Shown here piece after piece: positions 48,301-57,513 of a stretch of 64,000 nucleotides of DNA (position 1 is its first letter; each line of letters begins with the position of its first letter). The translations under genes and the position numbers were made by a program. Origin of the DNA: Eremothecium cymbalariae DBVPG#7215 (lineage: Eukaryota > Ascomycota > Saccharomycetes > Saccharomycetales > Saccharomycetaceae). Location: assembly GCF_000235365.1 (NCBI RefSeq), contig NC_016449.1:868001-932000 (forward strand). Direction: 5' to 3'. The notes beneath the pieces are model-generated. The model searched no databases. It was not told the DNA's origin and saw only the letters and a program-made list of their open reading frames with translations.

Positions 48301-49716
48301 AACGTATTATCCGGCGAGTTTGAATATACTTTGGTTGAAAACATGTTACAATTATATCTCCCCAACTTAAATATATTAGGTCCTGAATGGGTTCAGCACC
48401 ACTTGTTTCGAGTACTAGCAACACCAGCAAATAAAAATTTCGACATTTTAAATCATTATTGCTGTGTTATTAAATACTTAACAGAAACCAATGTTATTAC
48501 TTGGTGGTCTGTTGTGAACTACAACTTGATAAATGGAGATGACACCATAATGTTACATTATTACACGAAGATCTGCGAATATAGCGACAGTTCATTTTTT
48601 AATCAAGCAAAAGACATGCTGTATTCAAAGGTTCTCGATTTTTTACTTAAGAGGACTGATCAAGCATTTAAATTATATTTAGTGGCGTTGAATCGGAGAG
48701 ATCCTCGTTTCCAGATAGATTTCAATGGTAATCCGACTTTGTCTCAACTTCAAATGGTTAAAAAAACCATTAGAGCTCTACACAAAGCATCATATGATGA
48801 TTTAATAGTAAAATTTGTTTCTAAGGTAAGAGATGCTTACCTTAATGATGCTTCTAAGAGAGATTTTTTCTATAATACTGTGAATTTTTTGAATAATAAC
48901 TTTGTTGATCAAATTAAAGATACGCATGAATTCAATTATATGAAGGATGAATTTGGAATATCTGATGAAGAAGCCAAAAAGAGTTCATATAGGGATTATC
49001 TGATATCCTTAGGAACTGATGACGCAAGATGCATATTCATCGAAAAGGAACTAATGCAAATGTTCGCACACGGAAAGGACTTAACAAACCTTATTGTAAG
49101 GTTGAAGTCGTCACTAAGTTTATCGGTTTTTGATAATGCGTTAAAAGCATTTGTAGATATGATAAGTTCACATCCATTTGAACTCGGAGTAAGCGTTTTG
49201 CATATGAATTCAACATATGTACTACTTCGTATACTTAATGACTACTTGGAAGAGAATTGTGCACTGGTTACATCAAACGAATATTATGAATTAATTAGGC
49301 TACATCTCCATTTTAGTGACGGTCCTGCAATTAATTTCGACCAAAACACAAAATCTGTCTCCCGGCTACTTCTAGAAATTGAAATAGTTAAATTACAATG
49401 CTTAGTTGTTGAATTGTCCTATGGATTTGCTGAATCCTCAGATATAATACGCTCTCAACAATATTCCGCTAGCATGAAAAGTTCACTAGAATGCATAGAC
49501 TATCCACATGTTATCAATGATGGTGCAAATCAATATTTGAAAGCAGGGGTTAAGGGCATTTTTGATAATCTTTTGTCAACGTTAACTTTAAAATTACCAG
49601 TTGAGATATCATTTAACGGTGATAAAGAAGCCCTTATTTCTAGACATAATGAAGTAATCGACGCTTTGATAAGCGATTTCCAAAACTCGTCCGAAAAAGG
49701 CCCTTTAGAAAATTAA
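45370..49716 (+). CDS. MMS22: Replication-repair scaffold Mms22
   Basis: The 1448-residue protein compares with 1454 in S. cerevisiae. The N-terminal 500 residues are acidic and basic in turn, with probable nuclear localisation signals (KRSRERTSGTTRRGLAKRKK, TRKRKPRIQGKKS). From about residue 500 it is helical and repeat-like, including IIPLPG-type segments such as FQPPGSVIVHIATKTY. Mms22 bridges Rtt109-acetylated chromatin and the Rtt101-Mms1 cullin ligase at stalled forks. Identification rests on length, this layout and position between BUD6 and the SWC4 region (YLR320W). It is divergent from BUD6. Confidence 0.9.
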   Translation: MDVDSIPDSLADDGEVVLWRPWADVPGMDSLQIEADDVRRSQAVVEMVPTLGPQRSLRKRKAIQRMPYSLDRLRHRQLLQGYDISNFESLADNLNLPNISPIREGRESITEARTKNYRNVDDRWLLESTQDVGKGTVGFGENGEDDEDQDESILFSRRPYQYRYGRSGFLSQGSELGSESSTSSTEADSDVESSEDMMVFRGKTINVKHGYRGILPKAAWEKSLHNDERRQLMKRSRERTSGTTRRGLAKRKKGRPSNVHDEILLQDIVSDNQADRESSDPDLYQDHEAINKSSTFYELRDYFDDKYSQLYKYDELSDDETKTEVNHIITNDNDVEQRQDERPAIVKSAQDLGSNGRDLNMYMDLIYDSDYETEKEVIEFNDGIIDMMLNTTRKRKPRIQGKKSSNKIMNSKSNKNRLAHRRIPKRSINTRRNISSNHSLATSSGRSLHLTQRNAEQKRSVDDEPESKTNLKKPPNKSGQMVITPDPLAVIYKKPKLFVPVIEGLSDNYILPRQSKKWHRGSNDISAEPTFKASSHLLDSEVFNKILQGGDFQPPGSVIVHIATKTYVVSRLSTHTAEEIKAVFQHIVDIGAVNDEIVTISKQLCDVLCFINKPEIYDVIDEFHRNFRSKVDKLKDRAKPIHFYQISVCQFMLLEITKFNNVSELTKISIEQKIMDHVVSFFKLLSRCFSIFTNTNGLELLIESYQILAIILSHISQLPALWERLQKQKFPPNVCEILVTMFPIKSSYWDIFKPEQTFNGITSWLRFIASCTDTPLSWKIDNRLILQLYEYFKTRKFMDFEEESNIKSYPIFPSGNLHNRSTVFNSFLSLINKATLTPVILERITPIGTLHALYSTSLLVNRLNLLFILGTKVQHSYEKRFEELIEPYFRNGSPSSLKIPQMELLLEAQYSIIEITLKNSIEVRGKSVNLLWKYVRKKSDAKIMKLWESFLGRLRNLFSKFKTTSVLILKNMAPTLHNVLSGEFEYTLVENMLQLYLPNLNILGPEWVQHHLFRVLATPANKNFDILNHYCCVIKYLTETNVITWWSVVNYNLINGDDTIMLHYYTKICEYSDSSFFNQAKDMLYSKVLDFLLKRTDQAFKLYLVALNRRDPRFQIDFNGNPTLSQLQMVKKTIRALHKASYDDLIVKFVSKVRDAYLNDASKRDFFYNTVNFLNNNFVDQIKDTHEFNYMKDEFGISDEEAKKSSYRDYLISLGTDDARCIFIEKELMQMFAHGKDLTNLIVRLKSSLSLSVFDNALKAFVDMISSHPFELGVSVLHMNSTYVLLRILNDYLEENCALVTSNEYYELIRLHLHFSDGPAINFDQNTKSVSRLLLEIEIVKLQCLVVELSYGFAESSDIIRSQQYSASMKSSLECIDYPHVINDGANQYLKAGVKGIFDNLLSTLTLKLPVEISFNGDKEALISRHNEVIDALISDFQNSSEKGPLEN

Positions 49717-49799
49717 TTCACTAATCACACTCATGTATAATGAAAATACATAATAATAATGATTTATCTATCCAGAGCAGGTAAGCTGGTCTAACTGGG

Positions 49800-51281
49800 T
49801 TACTTAGCAATAGCCTTTTCTGCCTCCATCTTGTCCAGCTGCCTTTTCAAATCTAATAATGTTACAATACGTTTTAGTAGCTCTTCATGTTGTTGAATCA
49901 CTAAGGAAGATGGCATAGTTGGCCTTATAGGGAGTCCTAGTTCTTGTAGGACAGAAACCAGTTTATTTTGGGTAGCTGGTTTAAAAGTTGAGATTTTCGA
50001 AGACCGTAAGTATACTCCAGGGGCTAGTTTTTCCCCATGCAAAGTAACACCAAGGTTCCTTCTCTCTTCTGCTGTGAAATTCTTAAGAAGATGTTTTGCA
50101 TATTCACTATCTTGCTTTCTTCTCATAGCAGTTTGCATTTCTAGCTTCTGTTTTTTGTTCATTCTTGGAGGATGCGTTGGATCACTTGGTCTCTTGTTAG
50201 GAGAAGGTGAAGGTTGCGTTGACGAGACTGACTGAACCTCCTGTTTTACGTCTGCACGCTTCTGATCTCGGGACTGGCAGTTTTGTTGGTGCTGCATCTG
50301 TAATTGCTGCTTTTGTTGGGCAAATTGTTGTTGTTGTTTCATCCATGGATTTTCAGGTGGTGTTAGATCAGGCTTTCGCTTTCTTTGCTTATCATTAAGC
50401 AAATTATTATACAACTGGTTTATACCTTGTGAGCTCAAAAAATGGTTGACGCCATTGTCTGATTGTGGATGGTCGAGCAACCGCAACAAGGCTTCTCTCT
50501 CTTGTAAAGTTTTCTTGGCTGCCATTTCAAATTTCCTAGATTCCATTATAAGCGCTTCTTCTTCTGCAATCTCAGCTGCAGACCTAGATAATAGTCTAGT
50601 AAGATACTTTTTTCTTTCTATTTCTTGTTCCTTAGGATAATTTAGAGTCGGCAGCAGTGGATTGTCACGATCTTTTAGGAGAAAATAGGCCTTGCAAACC
50701 TTGTAAAATGCTTCCTTTAAGTCCTCCAACGTTCTCTTTTCATCATACGAATAATTGTCATAAATAATATACCACCTTAAATCATACTTTTTACAAAGAT
50801 CAAAGAGGTATTTTACTTCATCATACTCCCATACCTGGATGGTATCATCGCCGGACTCCTTTGAACTAGCCTTATCATGAGATCCACTCATAAACTCCTC
50901 ATAATCTTCCTTACTGAACTCTGGAATGGTCAATTTCTGATTATACTTACTGAAAGTATTCTTTTGAGGCTGATCACCCACTAACTCCTTAGACCCCTTT
51001 ACCCAGTGATGCAATTTTACGTAAGGTGTCGCATAAAATTCTGCATATGTCCATGGAGAAGGCTTCAACTGAGAATTCAAATTCCCCTTAAACTTATTAC
51101 TTGGCTGAATAACAACAGGAGGAGTGCTATCCCCTAACAAGTTAAACAATTCTCTCTGCATACCAGTGACTTGAGGCCTTGAGGTCTTGGTAGGTGCAAC
51201 ATTTCCTTGACTAGCCTGTAAACTGGGAGATGAAGACTTCGGACGGATATTCAACACATCGAATATATCTGAAGATGACAT
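49800..51281 (-). CDS. SWC4: SWR1/NuA4 subunit Swc4 (Eaf2, DMAP1 family)
   Basis: The 493-residue protein compares with 476 in S. cerevisiae. The SANT-like DMAP1 region is at about residues 70-240: SPWTYAEFYATPYVKLHHWV, PEFSKEDYEEFMSG and KYLFDLCKKYDLRWYIIYDNY. A Gln-rich linker (about 310-340) and a C-terminal DMAP1-binding segment (KISTFKPATQNKLVSVLQEL) follow. Swc4 is shared by the SWR1 remodeller, which deposits H2A.Z, and the NuA4 acetyltransferase, and is essential in S. cerevisiae. It is the YGR002C equivalent, divergent from CUL3 (YGR003W). Confidence 0.95.
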   Translation of the reverse strand: MSSSDIFDVLNIRPKSSSPSLQASQGNVAPTKTSRPQVTGMQRELFNLLGDSTPPVVIQPSNKFKGNLNSQLKPSPWTYAEFYATPYVKLHHWVKGSKELVGDQPQKNTFSKYNQKLTIPEFSKEDYEEFMSGSHDKASSKESGDDTIQVWEYDEVKYLFDLCKKYDLRWYIIYDNYSYDEKRTLEDLKEAFYKVCKAYFLLKDRDNPLLPTLNYPKEQEIERKKYLTRLLSRSAAEIAEEEALIMESRKFEMAAKKTLQEREALLRLLDHPQSDNGVNHFLSSQGINQLYNNLLNDKQRKRKPDLTPPENPWMKQQQQFAQQKQQLQMQHQQNCQSRDQKRADVKQEVQSVSSTQPSPSPNKRPSDPTHPPRMNKKQKLEMQTAMRRKQDSEYAKHLLKNFTAEERRNLGVTLHGEKLAPGVYLRSSKISTFKPATQNKLVSVLQELGLPIRPTMPSSLVIQQHEELLKRIVTLLDLKRQLDKMEAEKAIAK

Positions 51282-51674
51282 CTGCGAAATTTTATCCTAT
51301 TAGCACTTAATATTGGCTCTCTATTTTTAATTCTTTTATTTATATATCGTAAACGAGAGATATTCTCGAAACTGTAGCTTTTTAAAACATTCAAATTTCC
51401 AAGGACTTACAATCACGTGATTGTAACTTGATAACAATCCAGCTTGTTAATGAGCTCAACTCCAGGTATAAATATTAGACTATCAACCATAGTCCATATA
51501 GTTGCTGGTATAGTTATATATTAGATTTTAACTTGATTGTGTTTGTTCTACATGACATTACCAACGCTGTAGTTCAGGGCCAATCATTGATCTTTATTGT
51601 ATAAAGGAAAGTACAACTTTGAAGTGATCAGAGCGACTGTTTCTCGTAATAAGACTAGGAACAGCTGCCGCGTG
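51282..51674. promoter_or_regulatory. Divergent SWC4-CUL3 promoter with a 20-bp E-box palindrome
   Basis: This is a 393-nt AT-rich region. At 51407-51426 there is a perfect 20-bp palindrome (TTACAATCACGTGATTGTAA) centred on CACGTG, a strong candidate for Cbf1 or another bHLH factor. In-frame sequence upstream of the CUL3 ATG lacks an earlier ATG. Confidence 0.75.
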
Positions 51675-53885
51675 ATGAACGTATCTAAAAGAGTGAAAAT
51701 AAGAGCACCTAGACACTCTTTTTCATCTAATAATGTTGATTTAGAGTCTTCTTGGCCAATTTTGGAGACTGCTATTGATTTAATTTACGACGGGAAGCAA
51801 TCAACACTGTCCTTTGAAGAGCTGTACAGACTGGTTTATGACCTAGTAATACGCAAATATGGAGAGCAACTTTTAGAAAATGTGAAAGATGCTTTTACTC
51901 GAAGAATGAAGGATATTCATGATAGAGGGCTGTTCGTGGAACTATCTTCGATTGAGTTTTTACGTCGACTAAATGGAATATGGAACCATCAGAAATTATG
52001 CTTGAAGATGATCAGCGATACTATGATGTACATGGATAAGGCTCTAGCGTGGAAGGGTCGGCAAGCAAATGTGTATGTCCTTGGACTTGATTTGTTCAGG
52101 GATATTGTAGCGAAGCCAATTGCAGATAAAATCGTGAGTTCCATGATTATGGAGATAAATCGGGCTAGAAAGTCACTTGTTGATGTTGATATTTCTACGT
52201 TGATCAGCATTGTGGATATGATGCAGATATTAAACGAAGGGAACGAGACATTTTATACGTTATACTTCGAGCCTCATTTATTACAAGATGTAGGTTCCTA
52301 TTATACCCAATGGCGTCAGCGGTACGCCGATGATGCGGTGCTGTATATCAACAGGGTACAGGAGGCCTTGAATAATGAACTAGCAGTATACAAGCGCATT
52401 ACAAATGGGCAATCAGCTGTCAAATGTAATGAAGTGATGAAGAAGATTTTAATCTCCGATAATATCGAGTTTGTACTCCGAGATAGCGTTCATGATTGCA
52501 TTAAGAATTCTGATACGGAAAACTTGCAGTTAATTATCGGCTTTTGTAAAGAACCCCAAGATGAACAAAAGTTTCTGGATACTTTATCAAATTGTGTTAT
52601 GAATGACGGGTTTGCAATTCCAGAGAACCAATCTGTTAAAAAGAGGGCCCAACTCTCACTTTCTTGGGTGAAAGGGTTGATTGAAGTCAAGGATACTTAC
52701 GAAAATATATTACACAAAGCCAATTGTCTGAATGGTCCCTACAAGAAATCCATGAGTGATGCATTAGCCAAAGTCATAAATAGTAAGCCTAATAAGTCTA
52801 TCGAATACATTTCTACGTCCATTGATGGTGTCTTGCGGACCAACACAACGCTCAATAAGGAAATGCAGACGTTTCTGCAGGACTGCATTGGCTTTTTTGC
52901 ATTGATCAGGGACAAGGATCTGTTTGAATTGTTTTATAAGCAGCAGTTTTCGAAAAGATTGTTACAACAGAAGTCTTCACTGCAATTAGAACAATGGATG
53001 ATCAGTAGAATGGCTACTGCAGTTGGAATTGACTTCACATCAAAATTGGAAGGTATGTTCAGGGACATCAATGTTTCTCATGGGTACGATAAGAAGTTCA
53101 AGGGATCTGAAATAATGGGAATTGATTTTCAAGCTAAGGTACTGACGCCAACGTTCTGGCCTTTTAAACCTATGGAAACATTGACCCAGGATGTCGTTCT
53201 TCCACTGGAGTTGCAAGATCTGAAGATAGCATACGAAAGTTTCTACTTAGAAAACCATTCGGGGAGAACGCTTAAGTGGGCATATCATTTAGGTTCTGTT
53301 GAAATTGGTTTCCAGTTCAGTAAGACCTACCATGATCTAAGCATGTCAGTGTATGCTGCTACAATATTTCTATTATTTCAGGATTATTCGTCATTAACAA
53401 TGCAGGAAATTGGTGATTTAACACATATACCAGAGCCAGAACTGGTACGTCAACTACTATCTTTATCCACAATACCAAAAACAAGAATATTAAAGAAACT
53501 GCCGCTTACCAAGTCGATAAAATTGACTGACATTTTTTCAGTTAACTACGAGTTCAGTGTCCCTTCCAGAAAAGTTAAAATTGTAACAATCTTAAAGTCT
53601 GAGGCTACTCCATCTTCTGGAAGTACTCCTTTTCCAGCTACCAAGACGATCGCTGACGAGATTGATGAAAACCGTTTGCAAGCCGTAAATGCTGCTATTA
53701 TAAGGATCATGAAGTCGGAGAGAAAACTCACTGACGACAAACTTCATAACATCGTTAGCGAATTACTCTCCTCCAAAATGAAGGTCACAAAAGAGTTTTT
53801 CAAAAAGAGTACAAATAATTTAATTGAGAAAGAATATTTACAACGTGATATTGACGACTCTGCGACCTTCCATTATTTGCCCTAA
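51675..53885 (+). CDS. CUL3: Cullin-3
   Basis: From the first ATG the protein has 736 residues; S. cerevisiae Cul3 has 744. N-terminal cullin repeats include SWPILETAIDLIYDG and SFEELYRLVYDLVIRKYGEQL. The C-terminal cullin-homology domain has FFALIRDKDLFELFYKQQFSKRLL and LQLEQWMISRM. It ends in a winged-helix region with the neddylation-site context IIRIMKSERKLTDDKL, and the last residues FHYLP resemble the family's terminal YLA. Cul3 scaffolds a RING ubiquitin ligase; in S. cerevisiae, with Ela1/Elc1, it acts on stalled Pol II. It is the YGR003W equivalent. Confidence 0.95.
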   Translation: MNVSKRVKIRAPRHSFSSNNVDLESSWPILETAIDLIYDGKQSTLSFEELYRLVYDLVIRKYGEQLLENVKDAFTRRMKDIHDRGLFVELSSIEFLRRLNGIWNHQKLCLKMISDTMMYMDKALAWKGRQANVYVLGLDLFRDIVAKPIADKIVSSMIMEINRARKSLVDVDISTLISIVDMMQILNEGNETFYTLYFEPHLLQDVGSYYTQWRQRYADDAVLYINRVQEALNNELAVYKRITNGQSAVKCNEVMKKILISDNIEFVLRDSVHDCIKNSDTENLQLIIGFCKEPQDEQKFLDTLSNCVMNDGFAIPENQSVKKRAQLSLSWVKGLIEVKDTYENILHKANCLNGPYKKSMSDALAKVINSKPNKSIEYISTSIDGVLRTNTTLNKEMQTFLQDCIGFFALIRDKDLFELFYKQQFSKRLLQQKSSLQLEQWMISRMATAVGIDFTSKLEGMFRDINVSHGYDKKFKGSEIMGIDFQAKVLTPTFWPFKPMETLTQDVVLPLELQDLKIAYESFYLENHSGRTLKWAYHLGSVEIGFQFSKTYHDLSMSVYAATIFLLFQDYSSLTMQEIGDLTHIPEPELVRQLLSLSTIPKTRILKKLPLTKSIKLTDIFSVNYEFSVPSRKVKIVTILKSEATPSSGSTPFPATKTIADEIDENRLQAVNAAIIRIMKSERKLTDDKLHNIVSELLSSKMKVTKEFFKKSTNNLIEKEYLQRDIDDSATFHYLP

Positions 53886-53974
53886 AGTTTTGCACTGCAT
53901 TTTGAATCTCAACTCATTCAAGATTTTTTTTAAAAAAACAGAAATCTGATGTAATATAATATACATTAGTCTAT

Positions 53975-54733
53975 TCATACTTTTTTTTGGCTGTCCAAAA
54001 GCTTTTGTAGCTTAGTAGCCATTTTGACGACGCCTTGTGTATCTTCTTTACATATAGCACAGTTAGGAGTGATTTTAACCCGATTCATAAAACACTTGGA
54101 ACAAAAATAATGACCACATTTTGTTACAACGGGGGATTTATAGTTTTCCTCACAAATGATACACTTGAAAGGTATATCTTCAACCTCTTTTTCCAACTCT
54201 GTCTCTTCCTTATCCTTAACCTTCCATTCCTGGTTTAATTTCCAACCAGCCTTAAAGTCATCTCTAGAATGTAAGAATTTACAACTATCACCATAACCGC
54301 AATACCCCGTCTGCTTAAAATCTTTACACACATCTGGCTGATAGTCCATCAGAATATTCGTCCGAATATTACGACCAACCGCCGGCTTTACATACGATCC
54401 TCGTAGCTTCTGCACAGACGTCTCGCTCTCCATCTCTCTATCAAACGCCTGCTCTCTCGTAGCATGGCCCATCACAGTTAAGGTATCCTGAGACGCCTTC
54501 TTTACGGCATTAGCATCACCACCATCATCCCAACCATTCAAATTGCCTGCAGTATTGCACGTACCTGCAGCCTTGTCATCTTCTTTCCCATCAGGAATGC
54601 TCTCGGACGGAATTACCTTCCTCTTCTTAACCAAAACCTCTGTACAAATTTCAGATTCATCCTCTTCTTGCAGACTATTGACTATCTTGAGCTTCTTCTG
54701 ATTACCTCCTTTGATACCCCTCTTCTTAAACAT
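53975..54733 (-). CDS. CWC24: Spliceosome-associated Cwc24 (CCCH plus RING)
   Basis: The 252-residue protein compares with 259 in S. cerevisiae. An N-terminal basic region (MFKKRGIKGGNQKKLKI) and an acidic linker lead to a CCCH zinc finger (CKDFKQTGYCGYGDSCKFLH, about 133-155). A RING finger follows (CIICEENYKSPVVTKCGHYFC, then CAIC, about 190-230). Cwc24 binds near the 5' splice site and acts before the first splicing step. It is the YLR323C equivalent, convergent with CUL3 and divergent from the PEX30-like gene. Confidence 0.96.
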   Translation of the reverse strand: MFKKRGIKGGNQKKLKIVNSLQEEDESEICTEVLVKKRKVIPSESIPDGKEDDKAAGTCNTAGNLNGWDDGGDANAVKKASQDTLTVMGHATREQAFDREMESETSVQKLRGSYVKPAVGRNIRTNILMDYQPDVCKDFKQTGYCGYGDSCKFLHSRDDFKAGWKLNQEWKVKDKEETELEKEVEDIPFKCIICEENYKSPVVTKCGHYFCSKCFMNRVKITPNCAICKEDTQGVVKMATKLQKLLDSQKKV

Positions 54734-54982
54734 AAAAAGAACTGCTTTAGATCTCTAGACCTCTCTAATAGATTTAGTTGGTCTGTCGCTGTTAATGAGA
54801 TGTGGTGCGTTATGGAATTTTCGTTTCAGGCAAAAAAGTTCATACTTTTCTCCCTTACTTCAAGGCTAGCCAGCGTTGAGGAACAAAGCAAATTAAATTC
54901 AAACTCAGAGAGGGCCTCAAAGGTGTAGATTGGAATATCGTGGCTCAAGAAGTTAGAAGTAATCATAGTAGTGGAGTTTGAT

Positions 54983-56599
54983 ATGAGCAATTCGAAAAAA
55001 GAGACAAGGGCGCAGTTTGTAGATGAGTCCCATGGGTTGCCTTATGGAGGCAAGAGCACTCAAAGTCTTCGTAGTGCTTTGAAGCAGCGGAGACCATCTG
55101 CAGATGGTCATTATAGTACTGGTGATGATGATAAAGAAGATGAATTAGGTAGTTTAGTTGTTTCGTCGCCTTTGCTGAATTCTACGCCTCCGACGGTGAC
55201 GAAATCATTAGTGAAATTGTATCCTTATCTGATCATCGCAGATAGGGTTTTGAGTATGTTGACGTGGACTACTGATGATATATGGGAAAGTGTTTTGCTG
55301 GTAATTTGCTTTATGACCAGTGTTATCTATTTCGAGGCTTTGATTAAATTCTTTGGTCATTTGCTGATTGTTGGAATTTTATGGGGGTATTCATTGCTGG
55401 ACAAGTACGTTGAGGAAACGATACGAGATCGGCCAACGTTGGACGATATTGTACAAATGATGTCCAGGGTTGTTACAAAGTCTGATTTGATGCTTTCGCC
55501 AATCAGCGTTTTGAATGGCAACGATATAAAGAGGCTGTTGTTTACTATGGTGTTTCTATCTCCAATATACATGATTATTACAATGTTTATGATTCCTCCA
55601 AGGAAGTTTGTTCTGGTTGCCGGGGTTTATCTGTTGACTTATCACTCTTCGTGGTCCTGTGTGACTAGGAAGTTGTTATGGCGTTTTAAGTTGGTGAGAT
55701 TGCTCGCCTTCTACGTCACTGGCTTGGATCTTGGTGGTGTTAACAAGAATAAAGGAGGTATATTTGCAGCGGTCCACAAAAAGGTTAAGAAGCTCTCTGG
55801 CACCAAGAATGGTGCTAACGAGGATAAGCCAATCCGGTTCACATATGTTCTTTATGAGAATCAAAGACGGTGGCTCGCTATTGGCTGGACTTCTAACATG
55901 TTGAGCTACGAAAGGAGTGCGTGGACTGACGAGTTTTTGAATGAGGCACCCCAACCAGATCAATTCAAGCTCCCTGAAGAAAATGGAGGCATGATTTGGA
56001 GATGGGTGGATAAAACGTGGAGACTAGACATGACCAATGATGGCGCGATCCATTTGCCTAGCACGAGACTCAAGACTACAGCCACGCCTAACTCCGACGA
56101 CGGTTTTATCTATTATGATAATACATGGAAGAAACCATCCACTGAAGACTCCTTTTCTAAATATACCAGACGCAGACGATGGATTAGAACCGCCGAACTA
56201 ATTAAGCTTGGATCTATCGGCGATGCTGACGATGAGCCAATGTCTACATTTATCTCAGAGGACGATGCAGAGGTTCTTGAAGACGTTGCTGCGGGTGGAA
56301 GGAAGGTCGTAAGGTTTGGGGAGGACGAATCTAGTCCTCTCGGTTCGCGTGAAAGAAAAGTATCCTTCAGTGAAGTAGATGACATTCACATCATACCATC
56401 ACCCGAAGAGGAAAATGGAACTACGAGTAATAAGAACAGTATTTCGGGCCCAGTAAAGGACAGGTCTAAAAACAAGCCAGAGGAAGAAATTGAAAATACT
56501 AAACTTGAATGTATTCCTGCAGAAGAGAGTGAAAGCGCAAAGAATGCGCAACCACCATCTAATCAGAAAGAGTCTCTAGCCGATAAGAAAAGTGTATAG
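54983..56599 (+). CDS. PEX30: ER/peroxisome membrane protein Pex30/Pex31 type (DysF domain)
   Basis: From the first ATG the protein has 538 residues; S. cerevisiae Pex30 has 523 and Pex31 462. An N-terminal pair of hydrophobic hairpins (about 75-140 and 175-230) forms the reticulon-like region that bends ER membranes. Dysferlin motifs follow: FTYVLYENQRRWLAIGWTSN, SAWTDEF, GMIWRWVDKTWRLD and FIYYDNTWKKPSTEDSFSKY, ending TRRRRWIRTAEL. The tail is acidic. These proteins control where peroxisomes and lipid droplets emerge from the ER. One gene stands for both YLR324W and YGR004W, since neighbours come from both regions; the symbol is one of two choices. Confidence 0.92.
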   Translation: MSNSKKETRAQFVDESHGLPYGGKSTQSLRSALKQRRPSADGHYSTGDDDKEDELGSLVVSSPLLNSTPPTVTKSLVKLYPYLIIADRVLSMLTWTTDDIWESVLLVICFMTSVIYFEALIKFFGHLLIVGILWGYSLLDKYVEETIRDRPTLDDIVQMMSRVVTKSDLMLSPISVLNGNDIKRLLFTMVFLSPIYMIITMFMIPPRKFVLVAGVYLLTYHSSWSCVTRKLLWRFKLVRLLAFYVTGLDLGGVNKNKGGIFAAVHKKVKKLSGTKNGANEDKPIRFTYVLYENQRRWLAIGWTSNMLSYERSAWTDEFLNEAPQPDQFKLPEENGGMIWRWVDKTWRLDMTNDGAIHLPSTRLKTTATPNSDDGFIYYDNTWKKPSTEDSFSKYTRRRRWIRTAELIKLGSIGDADDEPMSTFISEDDAEVLEDVAAGGRKVVRFGEDESSPLGSRERKVSFSEVDDIHIIPSPEEENGTTSNKNSISGPVKDRSKNKPEEEIENTKLECIPAEESESAKNAQPPSNQKESLADKKSV

Positions 56600-56980
56600 A
56601 GATTTCTTGTTTGGCAAAAAGCCAATGTAGTCATATCCCACTAACGAGTTTCGAGAAATATATAAACACATTTATCTTATAGCTTTTCAACATGTATCTC
56701 ACCATAATAAATTCAACCCATTCCTAATCACTGACTGCTTGGTTCTCCTGGTCCCAATCTATCTGGAAGCCCACTCCTTATACTGATATACTAATAAACA
56801 ATATTACAACAAAAAAAGCATTAAAACATAAATGAATTAAATCAAACTTAAAAATGCATTATAATCCATTTTTTTATATTCTTTCTGGCCTAATAACACA
56901 AAAATAGCAAAATATAAAGGGATCCCAAAATCTTTAGTGTCACCAAGCCGCATCAATTATACAGCTGTAAAGACAGACAC
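56600..56980. other. Intergenic between convergent PEX30-like and RPL38
   Basis: The region is 381 nt and AT-rich, holding both 3' ends. No gene or clear motif was seen. Confidence 0.55.
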
Positions 56981-57217
56981 TTACAACTTGTTAACCTTCA
57001 AAGTTGGTGGCAAAGATTGAATCAACTTCTTAGCCTTACCAGCATCATTGAGAATCAAAGTGTACAAGGTTTTTTGACCTCTAATCTTGAACTTGGTTTG
57101 TCTAAAAGCCTTACCATTTTTGTTCAACTTCTTGTTGATCTTGATAGTGGCTCTCTGAACGTCCGATCTTCTGGTCAAGTCCAAAAACTCCTTGATGTCA
57201 GTAATTTCTTTAGCCAT
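56981..57217 (-). CDS. RPL38: 60S ribosomal protein eL38 (Rpl38)
   Basis: The protein has 78 residues, the same length as in S. cerevisiae, starting MAKEITDIKEFLDLTRRSDV and ending LIQSLPPTLKVNKL. The frame stays open for 19 more codons upstream, with an earlier ATG at 57274, but the family start is at 57217 and the upstream residues are not conserved. Rpl38 is a peripheral large-subunit protein. A Rap1-type box lies about 245 nt upstream. It is the YLR325C equivalent, downstream of TFG2 on the same strand. Confidence 0.96.
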   Translation of the reverse strand: MAKEITDIKEFLDLTRRSDVQRATIKINKKLNKNGKAFRQTKFKIRGQKTLYTLILNDAGKAKKLIQSLPPTLKVNKL

Positions 57218-57460
57218 TTTTCTCTTTATCACTGGTATCTGTAGACTGAGTGTTAAAACAATCCTACGAAACAAATACTAGCTGTATCTATTCAGTCAAT
57301 GCCTCCTCTTTGTCATAGCTCAAGTACTGTTTGCATCGTGCGTCTGGCAACGGTGAACTGGCCCTCGAGCGCTGCGTCAAACTGCAACCTTGCATTACAC
57401 GCCCGTCGGTGCCTGAAAGAATTCCTCGAGAAAATTACAAAAATAGAATTTATTTTGCGG

Positions 57461-57471
57461 ATGTATGGGTT
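57461..57471 (-). promoter_or_regulatory. Rap1-type box upstream of RPL38
   Basis: ATGTATGGGTT is the exact complement of AACCCATACAT, the RPG box. It lies about 245 nt before the RPL38 start, within the 296-nt gap between TFG2 and RPL38. Confidence 0.75.
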
Positions 57472-57513
57472 ATATATATTTTGGATAGAATGTACTGATG
57501 GTAAATTGGACAG

